Assembly: GCA_020725025.1 (NCBI GenBank)
Contig: DYFV01000053.1
Coordinates: 1-37,662 of the forward strand
DNA length: 37,662 nucleotides
Direction: 5' to 3'
Source of the DNA: Azoarcus sp.
Lineage (GTDB): Bacteria; Pseudomonadota; Gammaproteobacteria; Burkholderiales; Rhodocyclaceae
In this document: positions 7,108 through 15,773 of the stretch, piece after piece
Position numbering within the stretch: the stretch's first letter is position 1
Layout of the letters: every line of letters starts with the position of its first letter
Notes under the pieces: generated by a model
The model's database searches: none
What the model was told of the DNA's origin: nothing
The model's input: only the letters and a program-made list of their open reading frames with translations
Position numbers and translations under genes: made by a program

Positions 7108-7146
7108 TCAGCGCGTTGTGTCCTTCGTGGCGGCTGGGGCAGGCAT
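7108..7146 (-). CDS. 12-codon ORF with strong ribosome binding site
   Basis: ATG at 7146 follows GAAGGAGATATCG, a near-ideal Shine-Dalgarno at good spacing, and the frame encodes only MPAPAATKDTTR before TGA at 7108. A consensus promoter (7190-7218) lies upstream and a terminator (7021-7047) downstream. It could be a leader peptide or the 5' end of a gene whose body was deleted when the neighbouring rtcB was. The peptide has no codon run that would suggest classical amino-acid attenuation. Confidence 0.3.
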   Translation of the reverse strand: MPAPAATKDTTR

Positions 7147-7189
7147 CGATATCTCCTTCAGGAAAGCGGTGGTCCGTGAATGAGCGGCC

Positions 7190-7218
7190 ATTCTCATGAC
7201 GTGCGATTCGAATGTCAA
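7190..7218 (-). promoter_or_regulatory. Sigma70 promoter of the rtcB-remnant locus
   Basis: On the minus strand a perfect -35 TTGACA (7218-7213) is followed after 17 bases by GAGAAT (7195-7190). Transcription would start near 7183, about 37 bases before the 12-codon ORF. Confidence 0.55.
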
Positions 7219-7250
7219 CGGGGCGGCGCTAGACAATGCGGCGGGAGGCT

Positions 7251-7667
7251 TCAGCGTTGCACGCAGGTCTCGGTACCGTGGTTCCCGCCCTTGTACTCCG
7301 GCTGATAGTAATACTTCGAGAAGACCCACTTGCCCGCCTTGTTCCTCCAGAACCGGGCCAGCCCGGTGCCGTAGTCCTTGAATGCGGGGTCGAGATTGGC
7401 AAAGTAGATCGCCATCTCCCTGCCGCGCGCCACGCCGTGCCCCGGGTAGGCGCCGCCGGGCACCTCGAGCTTGAAGCTGTAGGCCCTGTGCTCCCCCCTG
7501 CTGTGGGCCTTGACGAGACGCAGCGTGGCCGTGGCGGTGTACGGACCTTCATGGCCGTCGTCGCCGTTGCACTCGTAGGTACCGCTGAAGTCCGGGACGC
7601 GGGACGCGGCCTGGACGGGCGCCGCGAGGCATGCGAAAAGGAAAGGGAGGATGGCGAGGTGCTTCAT
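7251..7667 (-). CDS. Exported protein of unknown function
   Basis: A 138-residue protein with signal peptide MKHLAILPFLFACLAAPVQA (cleavage after about residue 20). The mature part begins ASRVPDFSGTYECNGDDGHEGPYTATATLRL and continues with GREMAIYFAN and KYYYQPEYKGGNHGTETC, a pattern expected of a small beta-rich lipocalin-like fold. Two cysteines, one near each end of the mature chain, could form a disulfide. I do not recognise a family with known function. ATG 7667 was preferred because it gives the cleanest signal peptide; ATG 7679 in frame is an alternative, and neither has a clear Shine-Dalgarno. Confidence 0.7.
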   Translation of the reverse strand: MKHLAILPFLFACLAAPVQAASRVPDFSGTYECNGDDGHEGPYTATATLRLVKAHSRGEHRAYSFKLEVPGGAYPGHGVARGREMAIYFANLDPAFKDYGTGLARFWRNKAGKWVFSKYYYQPEYKGGNHGTETCVQR

Positions 7668-7789
7668 GACTGGGTTCATGGGAGGCAGGAAAAGCCCGGC
7701 TGTTACAGGGGGTTTCAAAGAGGGCGTGAGTATAACGTTTGGCGGACCGGCCGCCTCGCCCGCCGGTCGGCGAAGCTGCCACAACGGCA

Positions 7790-8323
7790 TCAGAGCGGGG
7801 CCGCCGGCGTCCACAAGGGCTCTCCACCCGCCTCCAGATAGCCGAGGTACACGCGCAGGTCGAATTCCAGCTGGTGGTAGTCGGGCTCCATGTGGCGGCA
7901 AAGCTGGTAGAACGCCTTGTCGTGGTCGGGCTCCTTGAGGTGCGCCAGCTCGTGCACCACGATCATACGCAGGAATTCATCCGGCATGTCCCTGAACGCC
8001 GTCGCGATGCGGATCTCGCGCTTGGCCTTGAGCTTGCCGCCCTGAACCCGGGAGACGCGGGTGTGGGTGCCGAGCGCGTTGCGCAGCTCCTGGAGCTTTC
8101 CGTCGAAGGCCACCCGGGCAAGCGGCGCGGCGTTGCGCAGATGCGCGCTCTTGAGCGCCTGCACGTAGTCGTACAGCGCCTTGTCCGAGCGCACCGCGTG
8201 GGCCTGCGGGTATTTCCCTCGCAGGATCGCACCGATCCGCCCGGAGGCGATCAGGTGCTGCGCCTGCTCGGCGAGCTCCGCGGGATAGCCGGCGAGGTAG
8301 CCGGAGATGACGGTCGTTGGCAT
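7790..8323 (-). CDS. YgjP/M48-type zinc metallopeptidase (DUF45 family)
   Basis: A 177-residue protein with the zinc site His124-Glu125-Leu-Ala-His128 and a third ligand candidate His134 in EPDHDKAFY, followed by LCRHMEPDYHQLEFDLR. This arrangement and the C-terminal position are those of YgjP-like (WLM/DUF45) metallopeptidases, here somewhat shorter than E. coli YgjP because the N-terminal beta region is compact. A cytosolic location is expected, since no signal peptide or membrane segment is seen. The physiological substrate is not established. ATG 8323 begins MPTTVISGYLAGYP. The gene diverges from the YkgJ-like gene at 8429. Confidence 0.85.
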   Translation of the reverse strand: MPTTVISGYLAGYPAELAEQAQHLIASGRIGAILRGKYPQAHAVRSDKALYDYVQALKSAHLRNAAPLARVAFDGKLQELRNALGTHTRVSRVQGGKLKAKREIRIATAFRDMPDEFLRMIVVHELAHLKEPDHDKAFYQLCRHMEPDYHQLEFDLRVYLGYLEAGGEPLWTPAAPL

Positions 8324-8428
8324 GGGCGCGCAGCCTACCGCAATCGGCCGTTCCGGCAAACGAGGCTTGGCGCAGGCGGCGCGATTCACTACCCTTTGCG
8401 ACCGTTTTCCCCTTATCCAGGATGACCC

Positions 8429-8962
8429 GTGCGAGAGGATCGCATCGCCCTGTTCCAGCTTCATGACGACATCGACGCGCGCGTTCGTGCCATCCGCGCC
8501 GAGCGGCCCGACTGGCTGTGCTGCAAGGGCTGCGCCGACTGCTGCCGCCGGCTCGCCGACATGCCCCGCCTCGCCGCGGCGGAGTGGGAGCTGCTGCGGG
8601 AAGGGCTTGCCGCGCTGCCTGCGGAGCGGCTCGAGGAAATCCGCCGGGCCGTGGCGGCCCTGGCGGAGCGGCCGGCGGGGCCGCTCGTCTGCCCGATGCT
8701 GGACCAGGAGAGCAACGCCTGTCCGGTGTACACCCAGCGTCCGGTCGCCTGCCGCAGCTACGGCTTCTACGCGCAGCGCGAGCTCGGCCTCTACTGCGGC
8801 GAGATCGAGTCGCGGGTGGCCGACGGCAGCCTGGCCGACGTGGTGTGGGGCAACCACGACGCCGTCGACCGGCGGCTCGGCGACCTGGGCGATATCCGCT
8901 CACTCACCGAATGGTTCGCGGACTGGGAGCGCGCCTCCCCTGCCGATCGCAAGCCCGATTAG
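8429..8962 (+). CDS. YkgJ-family cysteine-cluster protein
   Basis: A 177-residue protein of the YkgJ family (putative zinc/iron-chelating domain). Cysteines cluster near the N-terminus (Cys31, Cys32, Cys35, Cys38, Cys39 in CCKGCADCCRR), followed by LVCPML, NACPVY and RPVACRSYGF, the family signature in order. It probably binds a metal or Fe-S cluster in the cytosol; the role is unknown. The start is GTG at 8429 with CAGGA at 8419-8423; the nearby ATG at 8422 is out of frame. Its last four bases overlap the convergent TauE-like gene. Confidence 0.85.
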   Translation: MREDRIALFQLHDDIDARVRAIRAERPDWLCCKGCADCCRRLADMPRLAAAEWELLREGLAALPAERLEEIRRAVAALAERPAGPLVCPMLDQESNACPVYTQRPVACRSYGFYAQRELGLYCGEIESRVADGSLADVVWGNHDAVDRRLGDLGDIRSLTEWFADWERASPADRKPD

Positions 8963-9714
8963 CGCCGGAAAAACAGCACCGTCATCACCGCCCCCGTGGT
9001 GATGACGACGGCGCGCACGGCGGATGCGGGGAGCTTGCGCGCCACCCGTGCCGCGACGTAGCCCCCGATGATGGCCGCGCCCATCATCCCCACGGCCTGG
9101 AGCCAGACGATCGCGCCGCCCGCGGCGTAGAGCCCCACCGCGATCGCGGTGAGCGCCGCCGACATGAGGTTCTTGAGGCCGTTCATGCGGTGGATGTCGC
9201 TGTGGCCGAGCAGGCCGAAGGTGGCCAGCAGGATGATGCCCAGGCCGCCGTTGAAGTAGCCGCCGTAGATGCTCACCAGGAGCAGCGCCGTCGCCTGGGC
9301 GAGGCTCGACGCCTCGCCCTCCGCCCGGCGCAGCATGCGCAGCAGCACCGGCCCCGCCGCGAACAGCACGGTGGCGGCCAGGAGCAGCCAGGGGACGATC
9401 GCGGAGAACACGGCGTCCGGCGTGGTGAGGAGCAGCGCCGCGCCGATGGCGCCGCCGAACAGGCTGATCGCGACGAGCGCGCGCATGGAGAGCCCGGCCG
9501 GCGCGCGCAGGTCCTCGCGAAAGCCCCAGGTGCTCGCGAAGTAGCCCGGCAGCAGGGCCAGCGTCCCCGACGCGTTGGCCGCCACGGGCGGCACCCCCGC
9601 ATAGACCAGCGCCGGGAAGGTGAAGAAGCTGCCTCCACCCGCCACCGCGTTCAAGCCACCTCCCAGAAAGGCCGCGCCCAGGAGCAGCACCCACGTTCCG
9701 AACACATCCGCCAC
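8959..9714 (-). CDS. TauE/SafE family sulfite/sulfonate-type membrane permease
   Basis: A 251-residue membrane protein with about eight transmembrane helices. The family's repeated signature is visible near the N-terminus (GGGLNAVAGGGSFFTFPALVYAGVPPVAANASGT) and again in YFNGGLGIILLATFGLL. TauE/SafE proteins are thought to move sulfite, sulfoacetate or related anions; the substrate here is unknown. I chose GTG 9714, which has GGAGG about 6 bases upstream; the frame stays open to 9792. It lies 198 bases downstream of the amidohydrolase on the same strand, so it may be a separate unit or a distal member of the corrinoid operon. Confidence 0.85.
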   Translation of the reverse strand: MADVFGTWVLLLGAAFLGGGLNAVAGGGSFFTFPALVYAGVPPVAANASGTLALLPGYFASTWGFREDLRAPAGLSMRALVAISLFGGAIGAALLLTTPDAVFSAIVPWLLLAATVLFAAGPVLLRMLRRAEGEASSLAQATALLLVSIYGGYFNGGLGIILLATFGLLGHSDIHRMNGLKNLMSAALTAIAVGLYAAGGAIVWLQAVGMMGAAIIGGYVAARVARKLPASAVRAVVITTGAVMTVLFFRR

Positions 9715-9912
9715 ACCGATCCTCCACCGTCGCCCAAGTCGTGCACGTCCGCGCCCTGCACCAGGATGGTGCGCCGATTCGCAGAGGCGCAATGTTACGG
9801 CGGGAGGAACGAAAGGTGCACACCGATCGGGGACGATCGGGCGGAGCCGGTCGCCGAAGCGGAGCGGTTCGGGCGCGGACCGGCTCGCCCGGTCCGAACC
9901 CGTCGTCGCCGG

Positions 9913-11100
9913 TCACGCCGGTTCGAGCCACACCCGGCGCGGGGCGCGCAGGGCGGCGCGGTCCTCGAAGGGCGAGCGGTCGAGCAGCACCGCCTCGAAA
10001 GCCGCGCCGGCGGCAAGCCGCGGCGAGGCGTGGCCGAAATGGCGGCGGGCCGCAGAGGTGGCGGCGGCGAGGGTCTTCTCCAGCGACAGGCCGGCCTCGA
10101 GGTAGCGCTCGATCTCCTCGTACAGGGCGTGGCCGTGCTCCACCCCCATGCTGCCGGCGTCGGTGCCCATCAGCAGGGTCACCCCCATCTCGTCGGCGAG
10201 GCGCAGGTGCTCGGCATGCCCGTCGAGGATGCGCCGCAGGTTCCCGACGGTCCCGGCCGACCAGCCCACCGCCTCCGGATGCGCCCACTGGAAGTGCACC
10301 GGGCAGAAAGTGGGGGTCCACGCCACCTGGCGGTCGCGCATGACGGCGAGGGTCTCCCGGTTCATGAAGAAGCCGTGCTCGATGGAACCCACCCCGGCGC
10401 GGGCCGCGATGGCGAGCCCCTTCTCGCCGCTGCAGTGGGCGAAGGTGCTGCGCCCGTGCGCGCGGGCGGTGTCGACCGCGAGGGTGGTCGCCGCGAGGTC
10501 GAACTGAGGCTCGTCGGTCACCGCCCCGGCGTCGAAATCGATGATGCCGGTGAGGATGAGCTTGATCTCGTCGCTATCGGCGGCGAGGCGGCGCACCGAG
10601 GCGACGATCGCCTCGGCGTCCTCGACGTCCATCGCCATGAAGCCGCCGTAGCGCTTGGGCCGCTTGACCCCCAGGCCGCCCGAGCGCACCCGCGCCATGT
10701 CGCTGCCGCGGCGCGCCTCGGCGCGGACGGCGTGGTTGATGCCGTGGCGGTCGCCGGCGTCGCGCACCAGGGTCACGCCGCAGGCCAGCGCCTGGCGCGC
10801 GCTGGCGCGGGCGGTCTCGGTGAGCGCCTCGACCGGCTGCTTGAGATGGGCCGAACGGGTCGGACCATCTGTGGGCTTGCCGTCGAGGAAGAGATGGACG
10901 TGGGCGTCCACCAGACCCGGCATCAGGAAGCCGCCGTGGATCACCGGCAGGCCCCGGCCGGCCAGGTCGCGGGCATGATCGCCGCTGGCGAGGTGCTCGA
11001 TGCGGCCGTCGCGGACGACGAAGCTCGCCGGACCGGGATGATGGCGCTCGCCGTCGAACCAGCCGGCGGCGCAGACGGCGAATTCCTTGAGGGTGTCCAT
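9913..11100 (-). CDS. Metal-dependent amidohydrolase, last gene of the corrinoid operon
   Basis: A 395-residue amidohydrolase of the imidazolonepropionase-like branch. The metal site is visible in order: LVDAHVHLF (HxH), a lysine in EIKLILTG, AHCSG, GSIEHGF and LLMGTDAG with the catalytic Asp. No signal peptide; cytosolic. The enzyme should hydrolyse a C-N bond in a cyclic amide, imide or similar ring. The ATG at 11100 is only 2 bases after the stop of the pterin methyltransferase gene, so it is firmly in the operon. That makes it the best clue to the substrate, for example an N- or O-methylated heterocycle whose ring is opened before or after demethylation; this link is inference. Confidence 0.85.
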   Translation of the reverse strand: MDTLKEFAVCAAGWFDGERHHPGPASFVVRDGRIEHLASGDHARDLAGRGLPVIHGGFLMPGLVDAHVHLFLDGKPTDGPTRSAHLKQPVEALTETARASARQALACGVTLVRDAGDRHGINHAVRAEARRGSDMARVRSGGLGVKRPKRYGGFMAMDVEDAEAIVASVRRLAADSDEIKLILTGIIDFDAGAVTDEPQFDLAATTLAVDTARAHGRSTFAHCSGEKGLAIAARAGVGSIEHGFFMNRETLAVMRDRQVAWTPTFCPVHFQWAHPEAVGWSAGTVGNLRRILDGHAEHLRLADEMGVTLLMGTDAGSMGVEHGHALYEEIERYLEAGLSLEKTLAAATSAARRHFGHASPRLAAGAAFEAVLLDRSPFEDRAALRAPRRVWLEPA

Positions 11101-11102
11101 GC

Positions 11103-11984
11103 TCAGGCCCGGTAGAACTTGCGCACCGCGCGCAGGGCGTTGCTGCCGGTCTGCTCGAGGAAGCTGCGGTAGGTGGCGAGCACGTAGTGATCGTCGGCGA
11201 GGCGCTCGTAGCCGCGCCACGGCGTGCCGAGCACGTAGTCGAAGCCATGCGGCACGGTGATGGTGAGGAAGGCGTTCTCCAGGCAGTGCTTGAGGTCGGA
11301 ACCGTCGGCGGCCTTGGGCGGGAGCTGTTGGCCGATGTTGGAGAGCCCGCCCATCATGTGCACGCCCTGCAGCTCGGGGTCCGCGCCGATCAGCCGGATC
11401 GCCTCGACGGTGCTGCGGTTCAGGCCCTCGGTGTCGGCGATGATGGCCGACACCGACATGTCGATGAAGACGTGGTCGAGGGGCATGCCGTACTCGTTCT
11501 TCAGGCGCAACGCGGCGCGGCGCGCGGTGCCGTAGATCTCGTCGGCGGTCTTGTTGCCCTTCGCGACGCCGTCCTCGACGCGCTCGGAGGCCATCAGGAT
11601 GACCTTGAAGCGGTAGGGCCCGTAGAGCTCCATCAGGTCCCAGCGGTGCTCGGTGATGGAGTTCACGATGGGGAGCTCGCCCCCCGCCTTCGCCGGATCG
11701 TAGTTGGCGAGGCACACCGCCTGCACCGCCTTGCTCGGGAAATCGAAGGACAGCGGCAGCGTCACCACCTCCTGGATGGCGCGGATCACGGTGGCCATCC
11801 AGCCCGGGTCGGTGAGTGCGCGGGCGCCGATGTTCACGTTGAGGTAACGCGCCCCGGCCTGCGCCTGCTTCACCGCGAGCGCCTGGATGCCGGGGATGTC
11901 CTCGTTGTCGAACAGCGCCCGGGTGGACTTGAAGCCGGGGTTGATGCGCTCGCCGATGATGCCGATGTCGAAAGCCTTGCTCAC
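11103..11984 (-). CDS. Methyltetrahydrofolate:corrinoid methyltransferase (MT2, pterin-binding)
   Basis: A 293-residue TIM-barrel protein of the pterin-binding/MeTr family. Landmarks are GERINPGFKSTR at the N-terminus, QAGARYLNVNIG, LPLSFDFPSKAV and PIVNSIT, which line the pterin pocket in MetH, AcsE and MtgA-type enzymes. It should move the methyl group between the corrinoid protein and tetrahydrofolate, here most likely from corrinoid to H4folate. A GTG start at 11984 has GGAG about 10 bases upstream. It lies 11 bases after the RACE gene and 2 bases before the amidohydrolase. Confidence 0.85.
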   Translation of the reverse strand: MSKAFDIGIIGERINPGFKSTRALFDNEDIPGIQALAVKQAQAGARYLNVNIGARALTDPGWMATVIRAIQEVVTLPLSFDFPSKAVQAVCLANYDPAKAGGELPIVNSITEHRWDLMELYGPYRFKVILMASERVEDGVAKGNKTADEIYGTARRAALRLKNEYGMPLDHVFIDMSVSAIIADTEGLNRSTVEAIRLIGADPELQGVHMMGGLSNIGQQLPPKAADGSDLKHCLENAFLTITVPHGFDYVLGTPWRGYERLADDHYVLATYRSFLEQTGSNALRAVRKFYRA

Positions 11985-11995
11985 GGACTGTCTCC

Positions 11996-13804
11996 TCAGG
12001 AATGGTCGTTGTGGAATCCGATGTGGTGCAGAAAGGTCTTCTGGAAGTCGCCGCGCGTGCTGAGCTCCAGGTAGCGGCAGGCGGCGGCGAGCTCGGCGCC
12101 GCGCGTGCGGGCGCGGCGCGAGGCGAGCATGCGGCGGATGCCGACGCCGGCGGCGTTGCCCACCTGGACGAAGCGCTCGCGCGGCAGGTCCGGAAACAGG
12201 CCGATGGCGACGCCGCTCGCCACGTCGATGTAGGCGCCGAAGGAGCCCGCGATGACGAAGCGCTCGATGTCGTCCGCGGCGACGCCGGCCTCGTCGAGGA
12301 GGAGCTCGGTGGCGGTGCGGATCGCCGCCTTGGCGAGTTGCACCGCGCGCACGTCGTCCTGGGTGAACAGCACCTCGGGAGCGAGTCGCACGGCGCGCTT
12401 GTTGCCCAGCGCGAGGATGTCGGGGTGCTCCCGCGCGAGCCGTCCCTGGTCGCTCACCAGCCCGGCGCGGTGGAGCGTCGCGAGCGTGTCGAGCACGCCC
12501 GAGCCGCACAGGCCGATCGGCTTCTTGTTGCCGATGGTGCGCGCGCGCAGGCGCCCGCCCTCGAACGCGACCCGCTCGATCGCGCCTTCGGCCGCGCGCA
12601 TGCCGCAGGAGATGTGGCCGCCCTCCAGCGCCGGACCGGAGGGCGCCGAGGCCGACACGATGCGCCCCCCGTGGATCAGGCTGATCTCGGTGTTGGTGCC
12701 GATGTCCATCACCAGCGCGGTGCGCCTGGCCGCCCATTCGTCCTCGGTGGCGAGCAGCGCGGTGACGTGATCGCCGCCGACGAAGCCGCCGACGTTGGGC
12801 GCGACGTGCACCCGCGCCCCCGGCGCCACCGCGAGACCCAGGTCGCGAGCCCTGAGGTCCACCGCCTCGCGCAGCGCGGCGACGAAAGGCGCCCGCCCCA
12901 GCTGCTTCACGGGCAGGCCCAGCAGCAGGTGGTGCATGGCGGTGTTGCCGCACACCGCGACGTCGGCGATCTCGGCCGGCGTCTGCCCGACCGCGCGGCA
13001 CAGGTCGTGGGCGAGCGCGTCGATGGCGGCGGTGGCCGCCTCGCGCAGCTCGGCAGCGGTCCGCGCGTCCCTGGCGGCGTGGTTGATGCGGCTCACGAGA
13101 TCCGCCCCCCACGCCACCTGCGGGTTCTCCACTCCCAGGCTCGCCAGGCGCTCGCCGGTCTCGAGGTCCACCAGGAAGCCGGCGGCGTTGGTGGTGCCGA
13201 GATCGACCGCGAGCCCGAGCGGACGCCGTCCCGGCGCGGCGAAGCCGATCAGCTCGGCTCCGTGGCTGAAGGCGCGCAGCACCCACCGTCCGCCCTCCTC
13301 CCCGGCACGCAGCGCGGCCGGCAGCTGCCGCGCGGCGCCCAGGTCGATGGTGCACGCGGCCCCGCCCAGGGCGCGGCGCAGCCGGTCGGCATCGGCGAGG
13401 TTGTCGGCGAGGCTCGCCGGGGGGAGCGCGAGGTCGAGGGCGGCGATCGCGGTGTCGAGCGGCAGCGTCTCCTTGGCGCCGTCGTCGGTCTCGGTGCGCA
13501 CCACCGGCGCCAGCGAGCGCGGGGCCACCTCCACGGTGCAGTCCGAGCGGGCGCTGATGCGGCAGGCGCGCAGCCACTTGCGCCCGTCCGCCGCCGCGCC
13601 GTCGGCCTGATCGACCTCGCCCGCCCCGATGCGCACCACGCAGCTGCCGCAGGTGCCGCGTCCGCCGCAGGCGCCGACGATGCGCACGCCGTGACGGCGC
13701 GCGCTGGCGAAGATGGATTCGCCGGCGCGGGCGACGATCTCGCGCTCGAGGTGCGGGAAATGCAGGCGGTAGCTCGCCTGCCCGGAAGGCGTCGGATCGC
13801 TCAT
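11996..13804 (-). CDS. RACE-type reductive activator of corrinoid proteins (2Fe-2S plus ASKHA ATPase)
   Basis: A 602-residue protein. The N-terminus is a plant-type [2Fe-2S] ferredoxin with Cys46, Cys52, Cys55 and Cys81 (CX5CX2CX25C). It is followed by a linker and a C-terminal ASKHA-fold ATPase (DUF4445) with GLAVDLGTTNAAGFLVDL, VAVCGNTAMHHLLLG, VMDIGTNTEISL, GLCGSGVLD and IAGSFGAYIDV. RACE proteins use ATP to drive reduction of inactive cob(II)alamin to cob(I)alamin in methyltransferase systems, and this is the expected job here. The ATG at 13804 overlaps the TGA of the preceding gene (ATGA), giving translational coupling. Confidence 0.9.
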   Translation of the reverse strand: MSDPTPSGQASYRLHFPHLEREIVARAGESIFASARRHGVRIVGACGGRGTCGSCVVRIGAGEVDQADGAAADGRKWLRACRISARSDCTVEVAPRSLAPVVRTETDDGAKETLPLDTAIAALDLALPPASLADNLADADRLRRALGGAACTIDLGAARQLPAALRAGEEGGRWVLRAFSHGAELIGFAAPGRRPLGLAVDLGTTNAAGFLVDLETGERLASLGVENPQVAWGADLVSRINHAARDARTAAELREAATAAIDALAHDLCRAVGQTPAEIADVAVCGNTAMHHLLLGLPVKQLGRAPFVAALREAVDLRARDLGLAVAPGARVHVAPNVGGFVGGDHVTALLATEDEWAARRTALVMDIGTNTEISLIHGGRIVSASAPSGPALEGGHISCGMRAAEGAIERVAFEGGRLRARTIGNKKPIGLCGSGVLDTLATLHRAGLVSDQGRLAREHPDILALGNKRAVRLAPEVLFTQDDVRAVQLAKAAIRTATELLLDEAGVAADDIERFVIAGSFGAYIDVASGVAIGLFPDLPRERFVQVGNAAGVGIRRMLASRRARTRGAELAAACRYLELSTRGDFQKTFLHHIGFHNDHS

Positions 13805-14493
13805 GGCCGAGCCTCCATGGCGAGGGCCGGCGCCGGACGGCGGCCGTAGTTGCATTTCGTCCGCGAGGGACAGGACTCGCAGCGCGACCAGCTCGATTCC
13901 GGGAGATTGCGGCCGACGGCGAACACCACCGAGGCCGACTTGAGCGGCGTCAGCAGCCCCCCGCGGTGCAGGCCCACGCCGATCGACTCGGCCCCGGCCA
14001 GGCGCAGCACCGCCGCCTGCGCGTCGAGCCCGAGCCCGGGATCGCCGGCGGCGAGCTCTGCGCCCATGGACAGGCGTTTGCGGTAGCACTCGGACAGCAT
14101 GCGGTCCTGGATGCGGCGCCCGAGCGCGAACAGCATCTCGCTGCCGAGCTCGTCCAGCGCCACCGCGAGCGAGGCGCGCCGCTCGCCGAAGAGCGCGGTG
14201 ACCCGCGCCGGCAGACGCGGCCCGACGGTGCACACCCCGCAGCCGATCGCCGTCAGCTCGCCGCTCGCGGGCACGAGGCGCGGCGCATCGAGGCATTCCG
14301 CCCCGGCCCGAAGGCGGCCGTCCGCCCAGCCCTCCAGCGGCACGATGGCGTAGCTGTAGCAGGCCTCGATCAGGTCCTCCGCCTCGGCGACCGCCATGGC
14401 GTCCCGCCGCAGGCGAGCGCGCACCGGCGACATCCCCTCGGGAGGGTCGGCCGCCAGCTCGCGCCGGAGATCCACACCGCGAACGACGGGCAT
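13801..14493 (-). CDS. MetH-activation-domain-like protein
   Basis: A 230-residue protein resembling the stand-alone relatives of the vitamin B12-dependent methionine synthase activation domain. Supporting segments are LTAIGCGVCTVGPRL, LAVALDELGSEMLFALGRRIQDRM, and a C-terminal region with SIGVGLHRGGLLTPLKSASVV followed by a Cys-rich tail (CESCPSRTKC). In MetH this domain binds S-adenosylmethionine during reductive remethylation; in corrinoid operons the stand-alone versions probably help reactivate the corrinoid protein. The Cys tail could bind a metal or Fe-S cluster. It overlaps the RACE gene by 4 bases and begins 5 bases after the UroD-type gene. Confidence 0.8.
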   Translation of the reverse strand: MPVVRGVDLRRELAADPPEGMSPVRARLRRDAMAVAEAEDLIEACYSYAIVPLEGWADGRLRAGAECLDAPRLVPASGELTAIGCGVCTVGPRLPARVTALFGERRASLAVALDELGSEMLFALGRRIQDRMLSECYRKRLSMGAELAAGDPGLGLDAQAAVLRLAGAESIGVGLHRGGLLTPLKSASVVFAVGRNLPESSWSRCESCPSRTKCNYGRRPAPALAMEARP

Positions 14494-14498
14494 GGCGT

Positions 14499-15773
14499 TC
14501 AGCCGGCGTACTTGCGCGCCGCGCCGAACATCGCCCGCACGTTCGCCACGGGCGTCTCGTCGGGAATACCGAAGGCGCCGTCGAGGATCAGCTTGCCGCC
14601 CTCGTTCCAGACCTTGTCGACCAGGTGCTTGACCGCGGCGTCCACCTCTTCCGGCTTGCCGGTGGTCATCAGCGAGGGCGACAGGTTGCCGCGCAGGGCA
14701 ACCCGGTCGCCCAGCACCTCGAAGGCCTTGACCATGTCGGTGCGCTCGAACCAGTAGATGCACTTGCCCGGCGGGATGTCCTTGATGACTTCCAGCCGCT
14801 TGGTGCAGTCGGACTCCCACATGGGCATGGGGATCAGATCGGCCTCGATCAGGTCCATCATCAGGGCGCGGAAGGTCGGCCACCAGAACTCCTCGAACTG
14901 CTTGGGGCTCATGAAGGCGTCCGGGGCCCAGTGGATGGGGATGAAGACGATCGGGTGATTCGCCGCCCTGGCGTTGGCGATGGTCATGCGCGAGATGAAG
15001 ACCCGGGCCTTCTCCAGCACCAGCTTGAGCTTGTCCTTGTGACGGTAGAGATCCTTCATCATGCCGGTGGCGCCGCGGAAGTAGTCGGCGATGAAGTCGT
15101 ACGGCGCGATGGAGTTGCCGCCGTTGAAGAGCGGAAAGCCGGCGGCGTTGATCCGCTGCGTCCAGTCGATGTGGTGCCCGAACATGGTGTTCACTTCCTC
15201 GGCGGCGGCCACGATCTTCTCGAAGGACTCGCGCACCGCCGGCTGGGCGAAGGGACGGATGCCGTTCACCAGGCGGAAGTAGTGCAGGCCCGGAAACACG
15301 GGCAGCTGGTCGAAGCCCGCGAAGGCGCCGGCGACCCGCGGCAGGTACTTGTGGAGGTAGAAGCCGGTCGGGTCGAACAGGAAGTCGTCGTACTCGTCGG
15401 CGCTCATGTACTCCCGGTCGAGGTACTGGAAGGGCTGCATGTCGCCCACGCCGTGCCCCGGCCACTGCAGCTGCTTGAAGTCGAGCTTCTCCAGCGAGCG
15501 CCCCAGCGTGGTGCCGAGCATGAGCGGAAACACCCCGTCCGGCTCGAATTCCATCACCGCGTCGAAGCACACCTGCTTGGCCTTGTCGTAGTCGTACATC
15601 AGCTCCTTGAAGCTGATGCCGCCGTAGGTGGCCGGCCAGAAGAAGCTGTGCAGCCCGACCGGCATGCGGTCGGGCTGCTCCAGGCGCACGCAGGCCATGA
15701 TGCGTTCCCAGCGCGCGTCGTAGGCCGCCTTGGCTTCGTCGCTCTGGGTGTAGGGTCCGATCTGCGTGGGCAT
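14499..15773 (-). CDS. UroD-family corrinoid methyltransferase (MT1)
   Basis: A 424-residue protein of the uroporphyrinogen decarboxylase fold, in the branch that includes MtaA/MtbA and the N-half of CmuA. Conserved blocks are ERIMACVRLEQPDRMPV near the N-terminus, ALRGNLSPSLMTTGKPEEV and FGIPDETPVANVRAM near the C-terminus. By context it should transfer the methyl group from the growth substrate to the adjacent corrinoid protein. The zinc ligands of MtaA (H-x-C and a later Cys before the G-I-P motif) are not visible: the first site reads WESDC and the second has Phe before GIP, so chemistry may differ. Its ATG (15773) shares one base with the stop of the corrinoid protein gene, indicating coupling. 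Confidence 0.85.
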   Translation of the reverse strand: MPTQIGPYTQSDEAKAAYDARWERIMACVRLEQPDRMPVGLHSFFWPATYGGISFKELMYDYDKAKQVCFDAVMEFEPDGVFPLMLGTTLGRSLEKLDFKQLQWPGHGVGDMQPFQYLDREYMSADEYDDFLFDPTGFYLHKYLPRVAGAFAGFDQLPVFPGLHYFRLVNGIRPFAQPAVRESFEKIVAAAEEVNTMFGHHIDWTQRINAAGFPLFNGGNSIAPYDFIADYFRGATGMMKDLYRHKDKLKLVLEKARVFISRMTIANARAANHPIVFIPIHWAPDAFMSPKQFEEFWWPTFRALMMDLIEADLIPMPMWESDCTKRLEVIKDIPPGKCIYWFERTDMVKAFEVLGDRVALRGNLSPSLMTTGKPEEVDAAVKHLVDKVWNEGGKLILDGAFGIPDETPVANVRAMFGAARKYAG

